Shown here one piece after another: positions 37,801 to 49,329 of a DNA stretch of 64,000 bases; within the stretch, counting starts at the first letter, position 1; each line of letters opens with the position of its first letter. The position numbers and the translations under genes were made by a program. This stretch comes from Casuarius casuarius (taxonomy: Eukaryota > Chordata > Aves > Casuariiformes > Casuariidae): the NCBI GenBank assembly GCA_003342895.1, contig PTFA01000042.1:186001-250000 (forward strand), written 5' to 3'. The notes beneath the pieces are model-generated. The model had not been told where the DNA came from, ran no database searches, and saw only the letters and a program-made list of their open reading frames with translations.

Positions 37801-40800
37801 AAGCCCATGAATCTAAGGGTTTGCCTTTGATAGCAAGGGACAAGACTCAGTGGTTTTGTAGGTTCCTCCCAAGTCCCTTTAGATGAGTAATTGTTACTAT
37901 TCTGTTATTGTTCTCACTTCGGTGAAAATAACTTAATACTCTAAAAGTCTGCTGACTAGTTGGGGTTACTGCTTTGGAACATGTAAGTTTTCCCTCTGTT
38001 TCCGCATTTGTTTTTTTCAGGAGTTTGCCCTGCATCTTCTGAAAATGCTTCTCTTGGTGGAGACAGATGTATCATTAATCCTTTGTACTCTTGTTTATGT
38101 CAAAGTAGGCTGGAAGACATGGGTAAAATAATTTGTCTGTGCTTATGTTTGTTGGTATGTTTGTTTACATTTTCTGGTTGGCAGAAAAGAACTGACTAGA
38201 CTGTTTTATCTCTACATTTTTCTTGTTGTTGTAGTAGAGCAATCTTAAATAAGGAATGCATAAGCTTGTGTTTCTTGTACTAGTGGGCAAATATTACTCA
38301 TGTTAACTGTAGGCACTATCTGCAAAAACCTCTGATAGAAATTTCAAGTTTTCAAGAAAGCAAACCAAAATGTTCAGTTATCCGATCCCAAAAAATCATA
38401 ATCAAATTTACATTTTAAAGTAGAAATGTCAGTCCACCTTAAGTTTTACATGGTAAATAGGCAGCTTCTCACAGTGAAGAAAAGTTCTCAATTTAGCACT
38501 TGATAGTGTCACTCAAGATAGATTGAAGCAAAATTGTATGAAGAGAATATTAGTAAATGACTATTTCTTGTTGTCAGTTCATTTTGAGTGAAAAACTTAA
38601 AATATCAATGTAAGAAAAAATGACACTGAAGAGGAAACAATGAGAGGAAGGGGTTTGAAAGTCAGCAACTGGTTCTAAGTGGGAATTAGATACTAAGTCT
38701 CAACATGACTAGATAATTTTTAGCTCTCTAAATATAACTTTTGAGTGGGAAGATGAAATATAGAAACTGAATGCTACTTTAATTTTTAAACTGGCTTAAA
38801 CCAGCTAGATTTGCGGAAACTAAGTTGGAAGCAAAAGCAATTTTTTTCTCTTCCGAAGGATCACTGTTTAGGGACTTTCCCCCTGGATACTGTTCAAAAT
38901 TGTTTTATTGTGATGCATTTGTTGTTTGCTGATCTCTGGTAGATACCAGAGCTACTTTGGCTCACCCTTGCATTCTTGGATTAGAGCACTGAGACTTCTA
39001 TATTCTGTCCTGTTAAATTTATGCTTATTATTTGGGTGACTATATGGATGGTGCTATTGCTCATCCCCATTGAAATGCAATTAATATCCCTTTCCTAGGA
39101 ACCAGCTTCACCAAGTAATGGACAGCTCTTTCCCTGAGGTCCAGACTTCTCCAGAGCTCAGAACTGTACCGTGAAGCAATTCTGACATAGCGTTTTTACA
39201 TTCAAAACTTGGAGCATCTGTTTCAAAATGAGTCTGTTTCAAAATTTCCATGAGGAACTATGTACCATATACAAGTTCTTGCAAAGGTCCATATACTAGT
39301 TACACCTATGCATTGAGGTACATCTGAAGAAAACTTACCTTGGCTGTTGGATTAATCTTTGTCTCTGAATATGTTTAATGAAATTTAAACTTGTAGTTCT
39401 GCTAAAACGGAAGATTGCAAGATCATAAACAGGAAATGTCCAAGAACTTGTGCTTTTCTTTTTCTAACAATGTGATTGGACTATTATGCTACAAAGAAGA
39501 GTCGAAGTAGGACAACAAGAAATAAAAAATTGTCCACTTTTATTATGAAAGGCAATTGGATGTTCTTTAACTGGGCAGTAGAGGGACTATTTTAAGTGCT
39601 TCCTTTTGCTTCAAACAGGTGGCTCAAGCATGCTATTTGGAGTTCATTTACAGTCAATTGATTCATGGCTAATAACTTAAAAATACTACACTTCCTGAAA
39701 GTGTTATGGCCAAAATGTGACAGTCAAGTCTGAAGCCTGAATTAAGTTGCATTCTTTTAAAGGAGCAAAAAAGCATTGTCAATTAAGCAGACTGTATCTT
39801 CAAAATTTTAGCTGTAATTCATATGAGGAGTCTCAAGATAGAGTGGTTTCTTTGACATACTTAGTACCTCTAATGTGCATTAAAAAACCCTCCTTTCTGC
39901 CCTAATGTAGGTATTCAAGTTAGGGGGCTTTTGCATTCACTCTCTCTGTCCTATCTGTTTTTTTTTGTTTTTTGGGGTTTTTTTTAATTGCTGTCGTTAT
40001 CCTTCTACTTTTAACCCTCATCCACACCTCTCATGAAAATTCAAAACACTGTGCAAATATAACGTTTAACTGTCATCATTTCTGTTAACTAAGTATTTCA
40101 GATTGAGGCATTCCTGGGATAGAACCTGTCATGAAATCTGGGCTTCACTGGAGTCAGCAGTATAACTCCTATTGAGTCCAGCAGGATCAGCATCCCATCT
40201 CCAGTCTTCCAGTTCATGTCCTGTCCCATTTAGTAATAAGCTGGGAAAAGCATTATGTGTATGAAAAGAACAGCCAATGGCTTTCTATATCTTTCCTTCT
40301 CATCTTGCAGAATTGGAGAATAAGAGCTTGTTTGCACTCAAATTACCTTTCTGCTCAGTGCTGTAGTTTCTACAGTAAAAACATGCTCTTGTGTTTTATG
40401 TTACAGTGTAGACATGGATATGACCAATGCACCAACTTTATCGTTTTTATAGCAGAAAGAGGGAGGTAAGGGAGAAATCTTTTTTTTGAATAATCTTTCA
40501 GGGATACTTTAAAAAGTCAAGAAGGAAAGTTCTGAAAATCCTAATAAGGTTTGAAGGTTTATATGTATTATTATACATGAAAGTGTTTTTCTCTTCTGTG
40601 AAAGGCCATCACTAGGACTATTAAGCTAGATCCTGCAGTGAGGGTTAAAAGGAATTTTCTCTAAGTAATTGTTGCAGAACTGAAGATAAAGACTGTATCT
40701 TTCAAATATGCATTTATTCTAATATTTCATTCAAAAGCAGTATATATATTTTTTCTTCTTCTATTCATAAAGCCTCTGCCTCCTTGTCATGACTCTAAGG

Positions 40801-43800
40801 AATCTATGCAGGTCTACAAACAGCACTGCAAAATAGCAGAAGAGTACCATGAGGTCAAGAAAGAAATTGCTCTGCTGGAAGAAAGAAAGTGAGTAACTTT
40901 CCCAAAGAATTTACTGTTGTACATTCTCTTTGTAAAGCCCTAGTCTGAAGTTGTATATCTCAGATGCTGTTTTCTGACCTTATTCCTCTGCCTGACGGTC
41001 ACGATTAGGCCATTGGTCCTTAGGATCAACTGGGAACTAAGGACACTGCATTGTCTGGGCTCTCCATTATCCAGCTCTTCCCTAAAACCTTCATTGACAG
41101 CTTCTGGGACACCTGTGTCTTTGTTACACAGAAATCTAGTTCAGCTGGAGCAAGTCCACTTTTTAGTTTTAAGGATTTTTTTTCAACTTAACTTTATATG
41201 TTTTAATGAAAAGTGTATGAATCCTCACTTTAGATTACTTGACTTAATATTAGTAAACATCGTTCTATGGGGTGTGTCCTCTATGTCCATTCACATTTTA
41301 GGTGTTCATATCCAAATTGCTTAAGCAGGTTACTTTTTTTTTTGGCTATGGCCTGTACTCATACTCCCTCCATCTTTATGTGACTCTTAAATGGCAAAGT
41401 GCACTCAATGACTCTTGGTTCCTCTCCACAAGAAACCTGTCAAAGACATGCTGAGAGAGAGAGGGAGGAGGGTGAGTAGAGAGTGTATTTACCAGACAAC
41501 CAAGCCCAAGAAATAACAGTTACTGCTACGTAAACTCTTTTTCTCCTTCAAATGCTTTTCTGTTTTCACATTCACACTGGGGGTGACTTGAAGCAATGTT
41601 GCCTTCCTAAAGGAGAGTTACCTCAGTGTGGACCTCTGAGTCTTCTTGAGAAAATAAAATCCACACATTCCTCTAAATGCTGCATGATGTTTCCATGATG
41701 GTGCAGTGCACAGTGAAAGAGGGAATGGAGCTCTTCATAGTATAGCAGATATTTAGTCACAGGAGCTCTGACAGAGGGCTCTGAGTAGAGGGGAGGAAAC
41801 ACTAGCTGTTTGTTAGGACTTTCATGGTGCTTGGTTGCTGACAGATTAGCACAGAGGTTAACAAAAAAATAACCAAATGAGACTGACAATAAGTTCTCCC
41901 AGTGTTTGCATTTGATGTTTTGTTAATTAAACTTGGCCAATCAAAAGTAATTGGTGAATTTAAGAAGCTGAATATGGAAGATAATTAATTCAAATAATTT
42001 TACAATGATTTGTCAAACTGATTGTCTAAAGTAAGCTGCTTACATGTGTCTTTAATAACAAAGTGACTTCGGTGGGAACCATGCATGTTTGACCTCCCCG
42101 AAAATTCAAACTGAATATAAACTATTAAATGGTGATTTAAGTGCTTAACTTTACATGTATAAACTCAAACAAGCTAGCAGTAGATTATTTGTTTTTCAGA
42201 GTCTACTAATATAATTGTATTATTATTATTATTGACATATGCCTGAATTAGCTATGCACATTTACAAATAAGCTTGAGGCGCTTGAAGGCTAGACGCATA
42301 TATTTTTGCATCTACAAGAATGAAATTTGGACTGCATTTTTACATATCTATGCAATCTATGGTACTAGTCAAATTAGAAATATTTTGCTCCTTGGGAATG
42401 GCAGATACACACACAAAATTGTTTACCTGAGCTCAAAACTACTCTAATCAACCTCTGAGACCAGAAGAGAGTCTCTCAGCTGCAGTCATTCAGGATGAAT
42501 TAAAGAGCCTCAAACTGGCATTTTTCTTGACTCCACCAGTGCATGCCAACACTGGAACAATGTCAGGAAGCTTTCACTATTACCAGCTTTGCTGAACCTG
42601 TTCTGTGTGTATAAAAGACTTCACTCCCCAGTAAACATATGTTAAAACAAGAGTGGCTGAATAAGGGAGCAAATTCCTTTATTGTTTTTCTTATGTGCCT
42701 CCTAATTACATATTTGTGGCCTAGATATTCACATGCTATGTAGCTATGAAATGCCTAGACCTTAAGATGTCAGTCCAGCATCTTTCACCACCTTCCAAGT
42801 CCCCTAATCTGAAGAAGTGGTCCTACAAGCACTAGAATTAAGGATACCTCATTTCCTACAGATTGGTGTGCTATGATTATTTGATTTTGAGGCTGAAAAA
42901 GGGGCAAGTGCCAACCAAAGTTTTCACCCCAGCTGGGAACTGTTTATGAAGTCCCTCTCCAGGTAGATTCTCCTGTGTGTCGTATTTTGGGGGAGGGCTC
43001 ATGATACTGCCTTTCCACCTTTCGTGGTGTCTTTCCTTTCTGTAAACATGTTTTCATAAAACCTGTCAAAAACCAACTCTTTGAGACCTCTTCATCCCCA
43101 TCCAGTTTGATTGAAATTGGAAGGTTGATTCAAAAGTTATTAGGGCACATATACCTATATACACACATGTAAGTATGTATGATCTGAACACATTAACCTT
43201 GATTTTATATAAAACTATAAAGAAAAGGGGGGTGAAGGAGTCAGCAAGAAGTAAAAGAAGGTTTTTGTCTAGTGATCAATGACTTTTTTATATAAAAATA
43301 TTCTCAACAATAACAGTTTGAAAGTTGAACGAAGTTTATGGGGTAGCATATGCTGAATTGAAGAGGTCAAGATTGGATCACGATGGCTGGGATGACATGC
43401 GTATTGAATATTCCATTCTCAGAAGAGAAAAAGGGTTTGTCTTTTAGGAAAGAAGTTTGAGTTGCACAGCTTTTAACCTCAAAAGTAGTTGTAATCATAT
43501 TGAAAAGGTGGAGTTGGTTGGAGCTTTCTGTAATTTGAGCAGATTAGGAACAGTTGCAGGTGTTTTGCTCTTACTTTACATTTGAATTTGAAGGTATGGA
43601 GATGTGGATTCACAGTTGCCTAATACACTTGGTATCTATAATCTATTTCTTTTCAATATTAAATGCAATAAAATAGACAGAGTTTTATTCCTTATAATGT
43701 GAATAAATAGCAAGTTGTGCACTGTTCTTCCATTTATATTTTTACCAAATGCAACCAGAAGTGCTGCTGGATGATTGCCCTGCCAGTTTTCTTAACTTGC

Positions 43801-46800
43801 TCTCAACAGATCAACTCATTTGTGGAAGTCAAATGTCAGATCCCACCCGTCAGTGTCTGCACCTGTGAAGCCTACTAGTAGAAAACTGTACTGAGAAGAT
43901 TGATGATGATGATGATGATTGTCAGGATTGAAGCAGAAAATGGATTGAGCAAATTTTTTGGATTTGATGGTTAGGAGAAAGAAATCATTTTAAGTTAACC
44001 TGACATAAATGCTCTTAGGGGTGTTGGAGCTTTTTATTAAAACAAAAAATAGAATAATATTCATTCTGCTTCAAACAAAATGTTTTTTTTCCCCAAACTC
44101 TAAGGTTCATGTATAAAAGTAAGCTTTTATATATGAAATAATACACGCAGGTATATTTTTAAAGAAGGCATGTTTAAGAAATAGAAAGTTGAATAACATT
44201 GTTTTAAAACAGTCAAAACTTATTTACTCTTTCAAAACTTTTAAAAGGTTTTTAATTCTGCTTAGTTTGACTTGACTGTCATTATAGTGTAAGAATTATG
44301 TATGGCTGAAGTATGGAAAGTTAGTAGTGTAAAATGACAAGGGTGGCTTTACTTCAGAGAAAGAACAGGAGCTTATTTGCCACTTTCCCTTGTATACAAT
44401 GAAGATGGCAAGAGAATGTACTAGGCTAGGAGTGGGAGAGAAGATGACAGCTATTTCCCAGGAAAACAGGAAAGGGAGGCTGCAGGTTAAAAAAAGGGAA
44501 AATCATAGGGCAAAGCAAATGAGAAGGCAAAAAAAGATGTTGCTCAGGAAAAAGACAAAAGCAAGGAAGAATTTGAAAGAATTTAAAAGAAAACTGGTTA
44601 GATTTTTTTGCTAATATAAGTGATCATAGCTCTATTTGCTCTCTTCACTCAAACTCTGCCCATTTATGCCAACAAAATGTAGAACGAGGGACAAAATCAG
44701 TCTGGAATGGGAGACATGATAGAAAAGAAAGAAAAGGGTGTGGAAGCGAGAACACACCACATTTAGGTTGCAGAATGTAATTTAATTTATGTTCCAGAAA
44801 CACATGTATTTCCATAACAGATGTTTTTGGGTATCTAAGTTTGGGTGAAAGGGATGGGATGGCTGGTTATTTTGAGCACTTGTTATATTGCTATTACTAG
44901 ATAATGACCCTGGATTATGCAGTTAAATATTAGAGTTGCCATGGTTGCTAGCTATATCTTATATTCTTAGCTCAGGCTGTTTTTCTCTTTTTCCTCTCCC
45001 AGACAATTCTAATATAACTCTCCAGAAAATATAATTTTACCATCACCTGATTTAGGATCACTCCTTTTCTTTGTTATGAATATGGTTTATTTTCCTTCCT
45101 TTACACATGTTACTGTTGACATGCTGTGGAGATGTCCACTTAATTTTGTGGGGCCATTCCTTATGCTTTAGCATGCTTTGATGATCCTAGGAGCATTTCC
45201 AAGGTCCCAAGTCCAAGTGGTTTCTCCAGGCACACCGTGTCTAGACTGTCTCTCCCAACACTGTTGAGGCAATAGTCTTCAGACTTTCAGGTAGTTCAGA
45301 AAAAAAAACCTGGTATAAACCATAAAGACAACAACTTTCTCTCTTACTAATATTTCCATTCTAGACCTGATCTTTCATCAATTTACACATATCCAAAATA
45401 CCTGTTACCTGCCAAATCAGTGGAAATTTAAACTTTTCCAATAAAAAGAAAACCTTCAACCTGCCCTATTGCATTGATGAATACTTTCCTTTCTTGTGCT
45501 GGCATCTGAGAAATAATGTCATTACATTGAAACTATAATTTACATTAAAACAGGCTAGCTCATTGTTTTAAAAATTAGTTACTGGACTTTGAACATGCAA
45601 AGGCAGTCTTCTCAGAAAGCAACGAGCTCCTAGGATCCTGAATACATTGTCCACAACTGGGGAAAGACAACTGTGCCTCTTCACACTGGGCGAGTTGTTT
45701 TCCTTGGGTCCAGTCCATCTCCAAATACACTTACCTCCAAACACTCTTATCTGCTCCACTTGTTAGAGATGAGCTAGCAGGAATAACTTGTCTTGGTATT
45801 TATTCATTGAGTATATTACTGTAAGGTTGCTCTGTGCTCCACATAGGTCATTGAGGCCAGGACAAGAAAAATAATTTCACTAAGACCATGCTAGGTTTTT
45901 TTTCCTGCTCTAGTGTGGCTTGTGTTTTTTGGTTAATGATGCAAATCACACTTATCTTCCCTTCCCACCCCAACACCTGCCTGAAAAAAGAGCACTGAAA
46001 GTGTACATTACAGATTGTCTGAAAGCTTCAAGTACCTCAGCACAAAGCAGAAAATACTTTGTGAATGCTGTTAATGTTTAAACACACGGTAACCATTAAC
46101 AGAAAACACAGATTACACAATGCTAGATCCATTTATTAAGCATCCATAACAAAGGGTAGATAGTGCAAGAGCTTAGTGTGGTGAGGTCTTTAACCTCTGA
46201 AAGCTAGTTCAAATCCTGGATTAGATCAGAAGCAAATGTTAGTTAGTGTCCTCACCCTTTTGTGAGCTTCGTAAACCACACCATTCATAACATTTAGCAA
46301 TTCCCTGGTACTCTAATTTTAGATCTCTGTGGTAGGCTGGCAGTATTTGCTTGAAACATCACCCTACTCTGTAAACAGGTGTTGATTCTGATGGGAAGGG
46401 AATAAGTAGGTTCTGCTGACTCAGAAGTGGGCAATTTTACTACCTCAGTGCAAGGAAGCTGCTTTCTGGGAGAGAGGTTCCAGAGCATGGACTACAGAAA
46501 CAAGTATACTTTGATCTCAACCCATTTGTATTTTCTTTAATAGGAAAGCTAAATCCCAGGAAGAAAAGTTATCTGTGTTGCATGAGTTTTACTGGAAAGC
46601 AGCATGAAAGCCATACTTGCTTATTGCCTCCTCTTACCAAATCAGGATTAACATTCAGTAATAGAGCTATTTGATTTTGCACACTGTCTGCCAGTGCCAG
46701 TGCTGGCTCAAGTCTAGCAAAAGTAGTTAGTACTTTCTTTTGTATGTACTAAAAGTTTTCATGGAAAAGGTTTTACCTGCTTTTAAGATGCTGATTACTT

Positions 46801-49131
46801 ATTAGTGTGTTCGCTGCACCTCCCTTCAAGAATTTGGTAAGTATAAAAAAAGTAAGGAGGAATGATTCTGAATTAATTTTTTTGGTACGCTTCTGAGTGA
46901 ACAGTCTATAGTTTGAAAAAGTTTTATCCTTCAGTCCAGTATTGCACGAGCAGAATAATTGCAAAGAAATACAGCTGTAGCTTGCTTTTGGTCTCAAGAA
47001 AGAAAAGTCTTCCAGAGGAAGCTCCAAGTGACTAAAGTGATTAAAGCTAGTAGATAAAATCTGATTGTCCTTAGATGTATTTCTTACTCCCTAAAATATA
47101 TTTGCAATTACTCATTTGTGGTCTATAATCCCATTAATAGGAGCTGGAATATTGAACTTCCTAGCCAGATCAGTTCATCTTGACCAGTTTGAAAATTGGT
47201 CGGTCTGGCATGGCCTAAGCAAAGAGAAATAAACCTGTTAATGGCTTGCTCCTTTTACAAATTTTACAACTATATTGTGCCAAATGTTAATAGGATTTGG
47301 CTAAACAAAAATATAGCGTGAATATTTTCTCTTGAAAAGTTGTTCAAATATACATGGTGAATATATCTTATTCCCGATGAAAGGAAAGAGAAGAGGTCAT
47401 TGCTACAGCATAGCAAAATGGTATAAAACAAAGCTGACATATCTAGCTACTGGAGGACGTCTGTATACTTCAACTCTTGCATGATCTAAAATTGCTGTAA
47501 TGGCTGCTACTCTCCCTAGGTGCTTTCGTATGGGAAACAGTTGAGAGCAATGAGTGTTGCAGGGGTCTCTTCTAATGTGCAACTCCTTGAATTGCAGTAA
47601 CTGCTACTGTAAGCAACCAGCTAAGCCATGAGCAAACTGTGTTATCACTGAAAGCTGTAATAAACAGACCGAGATTAAACTGATCCTGAAAGAAGGCCAG
47701 ACTGAAGAACTCTTTTTCAAAACCCATATTTCTTTATGCAAATATTGAAAAGCTAGCATTTTATGAATACTCTGTGACCTGCAGAGATAGAATTACTGGT
47801 CTGTAAGAATCTCCTGCCTGAAGCACTGGTCTAGCTTGACAGGAGGGCTGGCCAGCAAGAACACCCCTTTAGAGCCTGTGGAAAAAGCTATCCGCTTTGA
47901 AGATATTACATCTTCCCACTGACGATCTACAAGCATTGTTTTGGCATGACTGGGAAATAAAGTCACAGGGCTATGAACAGTTAAAGATTAGTTAATCTCG
48001 GAGATAGGATGATCAAAAGAGCTAAGAACCTTTTAAAGGAGATTTCCTGTAGCAGGGGTGAAGAAATGATTTGAGTTAGAGGGAGAAAAAACACAGGCCA
48101 GGCTAATCTGCTGGGTAACTAAGTGGAGAGTGATTAGATACGCAGCGAGTTACTCATGCATTCAGTGGGTTCTGTTGTTTTAAGACCTCTTTTATCTTAA
48201 CTCCTGCTGAGGTAATTTCAGTTGATGCTGTACAGGAGACTGCAGCTTCTGGCCAGCTCTGGGAATACAGGGAACTGTGTGACTCCATCCTAGAAGAAAC
48301 AACAGCTTGAATCCTCAAGTGTCTGCTCTTAAAAAGACCAGGAGGGGTCAGGTTTGCAGTTCGATAACTCTGCTCCTCAGCAGTAGAACTAAGGTCTGCA
48401 TGTGTATAAAATGTGTATAAAAACAGTATAGAAATAATATATGTAGCTCAGCTTCACGTGCCTGCTGTTTACTAGGAACATTTTTCTTTATGGCAGAGAA
48501 AAGGAAACCAAGCATATTTCACAGATTCTACTGAAAAAGCCAACCAACCAACCAAAAAAAAAACCCCTTTGCCCACTTTCAAATATGTTTTATATTGAGA
48601 GAAAAATACATTTTTATTCTTATGAACCACACAGGCAAAATATTAGCATACAGTCTCTAGGGTCTTGATTCTCTCCAAAGTACTACATGTTCAGCTCTAA
48701 TCGAAATTAAAGCTATTTGAAGGTCCTCAGCATTTTGCAGGTTTGGTCGCTGAAGAACAAACATCAGAGATTTTGACAGCTTAATGTTTCAAGGGAAAAG
48801 GAGGACTCTAATCAATTAGTTTTCTAGGCCTCTATTGCACAACAGCTCAGGTAATACCATATTAACAACCTATAGTCCAGCTTTAACATAACACCTAATA
48901 AATTTTGGTATACTTCAATTTTTAACCTTTGTTTTTTTCATAATCGTCAGAAAGGAGCTGATTGCCAGGCTGGAACAAGTGGAAAAAGAAAGCATGGATG
49001 CTGCTCAGCTGGCTAAGGAGTATGCAGAACTGACAGAGGAGAATCGAACACTGAAGCTGGCCCAGACACAGTGTGTAGAACAACTGGAAAAGCTCAGAAT
49101 ACAGTATCAAAAAAGACAGGGATCCTCATAA
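22741..49131 (+). CDS. MAP3K7CL: MAP3K7CL, MAP3K7 (TAK1) C-terminal-like protein, complete 142 aa
   Basis: Four exons join in frame (22741-22810, 31335-31396, 40773-40888, 48951-49131) to 429 bases, 142 residues plus TAA, the same length as the human short isoform. The N-terminus ([20 protein letters not shown]) matches human [20 protein letters not shown] as recalled. A short acidic, proline-containing linker ends in [20 protein letters not shown]. The rest, from about residue 58, is a heptad-rich coiled coil ending [12 protein letters not shown]. It resembles the extreme C-terminus of the kinase TAK1, which binds TAB2/TAB3. No kinase domain is encoded, so a direct catalytic role is excluded. 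Modulation of TAK1-TAB signalling is plausible but unproven. The ATG at 22741 sits in weak context (C at -3, A at +4). In human the gene lies between CCT8 and BACH1, which agrees with the neighbour seen here. Confidence 0.95.
26455..26595 (-). repeat. MIR/L2-tail-like SINE, reverse orientation
   Basis: The words 'gaggtaactgagaggttgcg', 'taaggtcgtttcaggcagag', 'ctgtgaatagaacccaggga' and 'cagtcacttagccacagagc' follow the order of an inverted MIR-type SINE (fall in haematocrit-style 'gaggcactgaga', 'aaggtcacacag', 'gaacccaggag', then the inverted tRNA part). Moderately diverged. Confidence 0.6.
28210..28235. repeat. Perfect 11-bp inverted repeat
   Basis: TTTTAACAAAA, a 4-base loop TTGA, then TTTTGTTAAAA. 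It could be a remnant of an AT-rich DNA transposon or chance in AT-rich intron sequence. Confidence 0.5.
28623..28695 (+). repeat. CR1 LINE 3'-end fragment
   Basis: The words 'agagtcataaatttttaggg', 'ctagaagccactgtgattta' and 'gtctgacctcctgcataaca' match the conserved 3' part of sauropsid CR1 elements of the type 'aggccagaagggaccattgtgat ... ctagtctgacctcctgtataacac'. Only the end is recognisable. Confidence 0.65.
31335..31396 (+). CDS. MAP3K7CL: MAP3K7CL second shared coding exon (residues 24-44)
   Basis: The acceptor is TTTACCTTTTAG and the donor is GTAAAC. The 62 bases finish Asp24 and encode [20 protein letters not shown]. The motif FPELDQQLQ is nearly identical in human MAP3K7CL and similar to TAK1 (LDHQLQPL). 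The next intron is phase 0. Confidence 0.95.
32500..32685 (+). repeat. MIR-like SINE with L2-type tail
   Basis: The order 'gattgtgtgatcctggagaa', 'gttgcttcatctctgttcat', 'ctgtgcaatgagattaataa', 'aacattgagatctgtgggtg' and 'aagtatgattatcattact' follows plus-strand MIR: 'tgtgtgaccttgggcaag', 'cttaacctctctgtgcctca', 'tgtaaaatgaggataataat', then the 'gctttgagatcct' and 'gtattattatt' tail. The best preserved SINE in the window. Confidence 0.7.
33112..33122. promoter_or_regulatory. MARE/NF-E2 palindromic motif GCTGACTCAGC
   Basis: The 11 bases GCTGACTCAGC are the exact palindromic core of the T-MARE (TGCTGACTCAGCA), bound by small-MAF heterodimers with NF-E2, NRF2, BACH1 or BACH2. Only the outermost bases differ from consensus. 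It lies in a MAP3K7CL intron. Function is inferred. Confidence 0.4.
34613..34636 (+). repeat. (GTTTTT)n simple repeat
   Basis: About four T-rich units separated by single G residues. Confidence 0.85.
37144..37157. repeat. (TA)n simple repeat
   Basis: Short alternating TA run followed by an A tract. Confidence 0.8.
37460..37790 (+). repeat. CR1 LINE fragment (3' region)
   Basis: The region reads like the 3' part of a sauropsid CR1: 'gcagaacaagacagctagaa', 'aggaatgtagcttggttggc', 'ctaccaagatgtagatttga', 'gagtgctggcacaggaaaaa', 'caaactggaaattagaaaga', 'tgtttctaatccttggtaag' and 'gctctggggcagccttctga'. These phrases occur in this order in CR1 elements from turtles, crocodilians and birds. The frame is broken and the 5' end is missing. 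Confidence 0.75.
40131..40195. repeat. Palindromic MITE-like remnant
   Basis: 'atgaaatctgggcttcactg', 'gagtcagcagtataactcct', 'attgagtccagcaggatcag' and 'cat' form an imperfect palindrome of the same family as the copy at 18181 (consensus idea: gaaatcctggcttcactgaagtc ... gacttcagcaggatcaggattt). Confidence 0.55.
40773..40888 (+). CDS. MAP3K7CL: MAP3K7CL third shared coding exon (residues 45-83)
   Basis: The acceptor is TTCTATTCATAAAG and the donor is GTGAGT (from 40889). The 116 bases encode [20 protein letters not shown], then [18 protein letters not shown] and two bases of Lys83 (phase 2). This is the start of the coiled coil and is the segment most like TAK1 (NSKESM ... EQHC ... A-EY). 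Confidence 0.96.
42216..42234 (+). repeat. (ATT)n microsatellite
   Basis: Five to six units of ATT. Confidence 0.85.
43901..43920 (+). repeat. (GAT)n microsatellite
   Basis: Six units of GAT/TGA. Confidence 0.9.
46414..46423. promoter_or_regulatory. NF-E2-like motif TGCTGACTCA
   Basis: Matches the NF-E2/MARE half-plus-AP-1 core (TGCTGASTCA). It lies in the last MAP3K7CL intron. A single motif; chance occurrence cannot be excluded. Confidence 0.3.
48951..49131 (+). CDS. MAP3K7CL: MAP3K7CL last coding exon (residues 83-142, stop)
   Basis: The acceptor is CATAATCGTCAG. The exon completes Lys83 and encodes [20 protein letters not shown] through [12 protein letters not shown], ending at TAA 49129-49131. 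The heptad pattern is coiled coil throughout. The C-terminal QKRQGSS is nearly the same as the QKRQGTS end of TAK1. Confidence 0.97.
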
Positions 49132-49196
49132 CTCTCAACTAGCTTATATGAGGCAGTATAATACAGGATTGTTCCTGTGCTGGAAAGAGATTTTAA

Positions 49197-49202
49197 AATA
49201 AA
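49197..49202 (+). terminator. MAP3K7CL polyadenylation signal AATAAA
   Basis: Canonical AATAAA 66 bases after the stop codon, followed by the T/G-rich stretch 'ggtctgtttaatatgttac'. It implies a 3' untranslated region of about 85-90 bases if used. Longer forms cannot be excluded. Confidence 0.7.
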
Positions 49203-49294
49203 GGTCTGTTTAATATGTTACAATACTTTACTACAGATACAGAGTATGTAGAAGTCTATATTTGATTTAATGCTTGCCAGCCAGTAGCTTAATA

Positions 49295-49329
49295 TAATGG
49301 ATATTTCATCCATTATATAATGGATATTT
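49295..49329 (+). repeat. Short tandem/inverted duplication of ATAATGGATATTT
   Basis: ATAATGGATATTT occurs twice, 22 bases apart (49295 and 49317), with 'atccattat' between them as an inverted copy. Lies just downstream of the MAP3K7CL polyadenylation signal. Confidence 0.7.

Larger units (their letters stand above)
31397..40772 (+). other. MAP3K7CL: MAP3K7CL intron, 9.4 kb
   Basis: Canonical ends (GTAAAC ... TTCATAAAG). It holds a MIR-like SINE (32500), a MARE motif (33112), a T/G-rich repeat (34613), a CR1 fragment (37460) and a palindromic repeat (40131). No other exon is recognised. Confidence 0.75.
40889..48950 (+). other. MAP3K7CL: MAP3K7CL last intron, 8.1 kb
   Basis: Canonical ends (GTGAGT ... 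AATCGTCAG). It contains short microsatellites (42216, 43901), an NF-E2-like motif (46414) and otherwise AT-rich sequence without recognised repeats or exons. Confidence 0.75.

Noticed and set aside
44390..44614. 74-codon very basic plus-strand frame
   Set aside because: A-rich intron sequence produces Lys/Arg-rich frames; no homology and lies within a MAP3K7CL intron.
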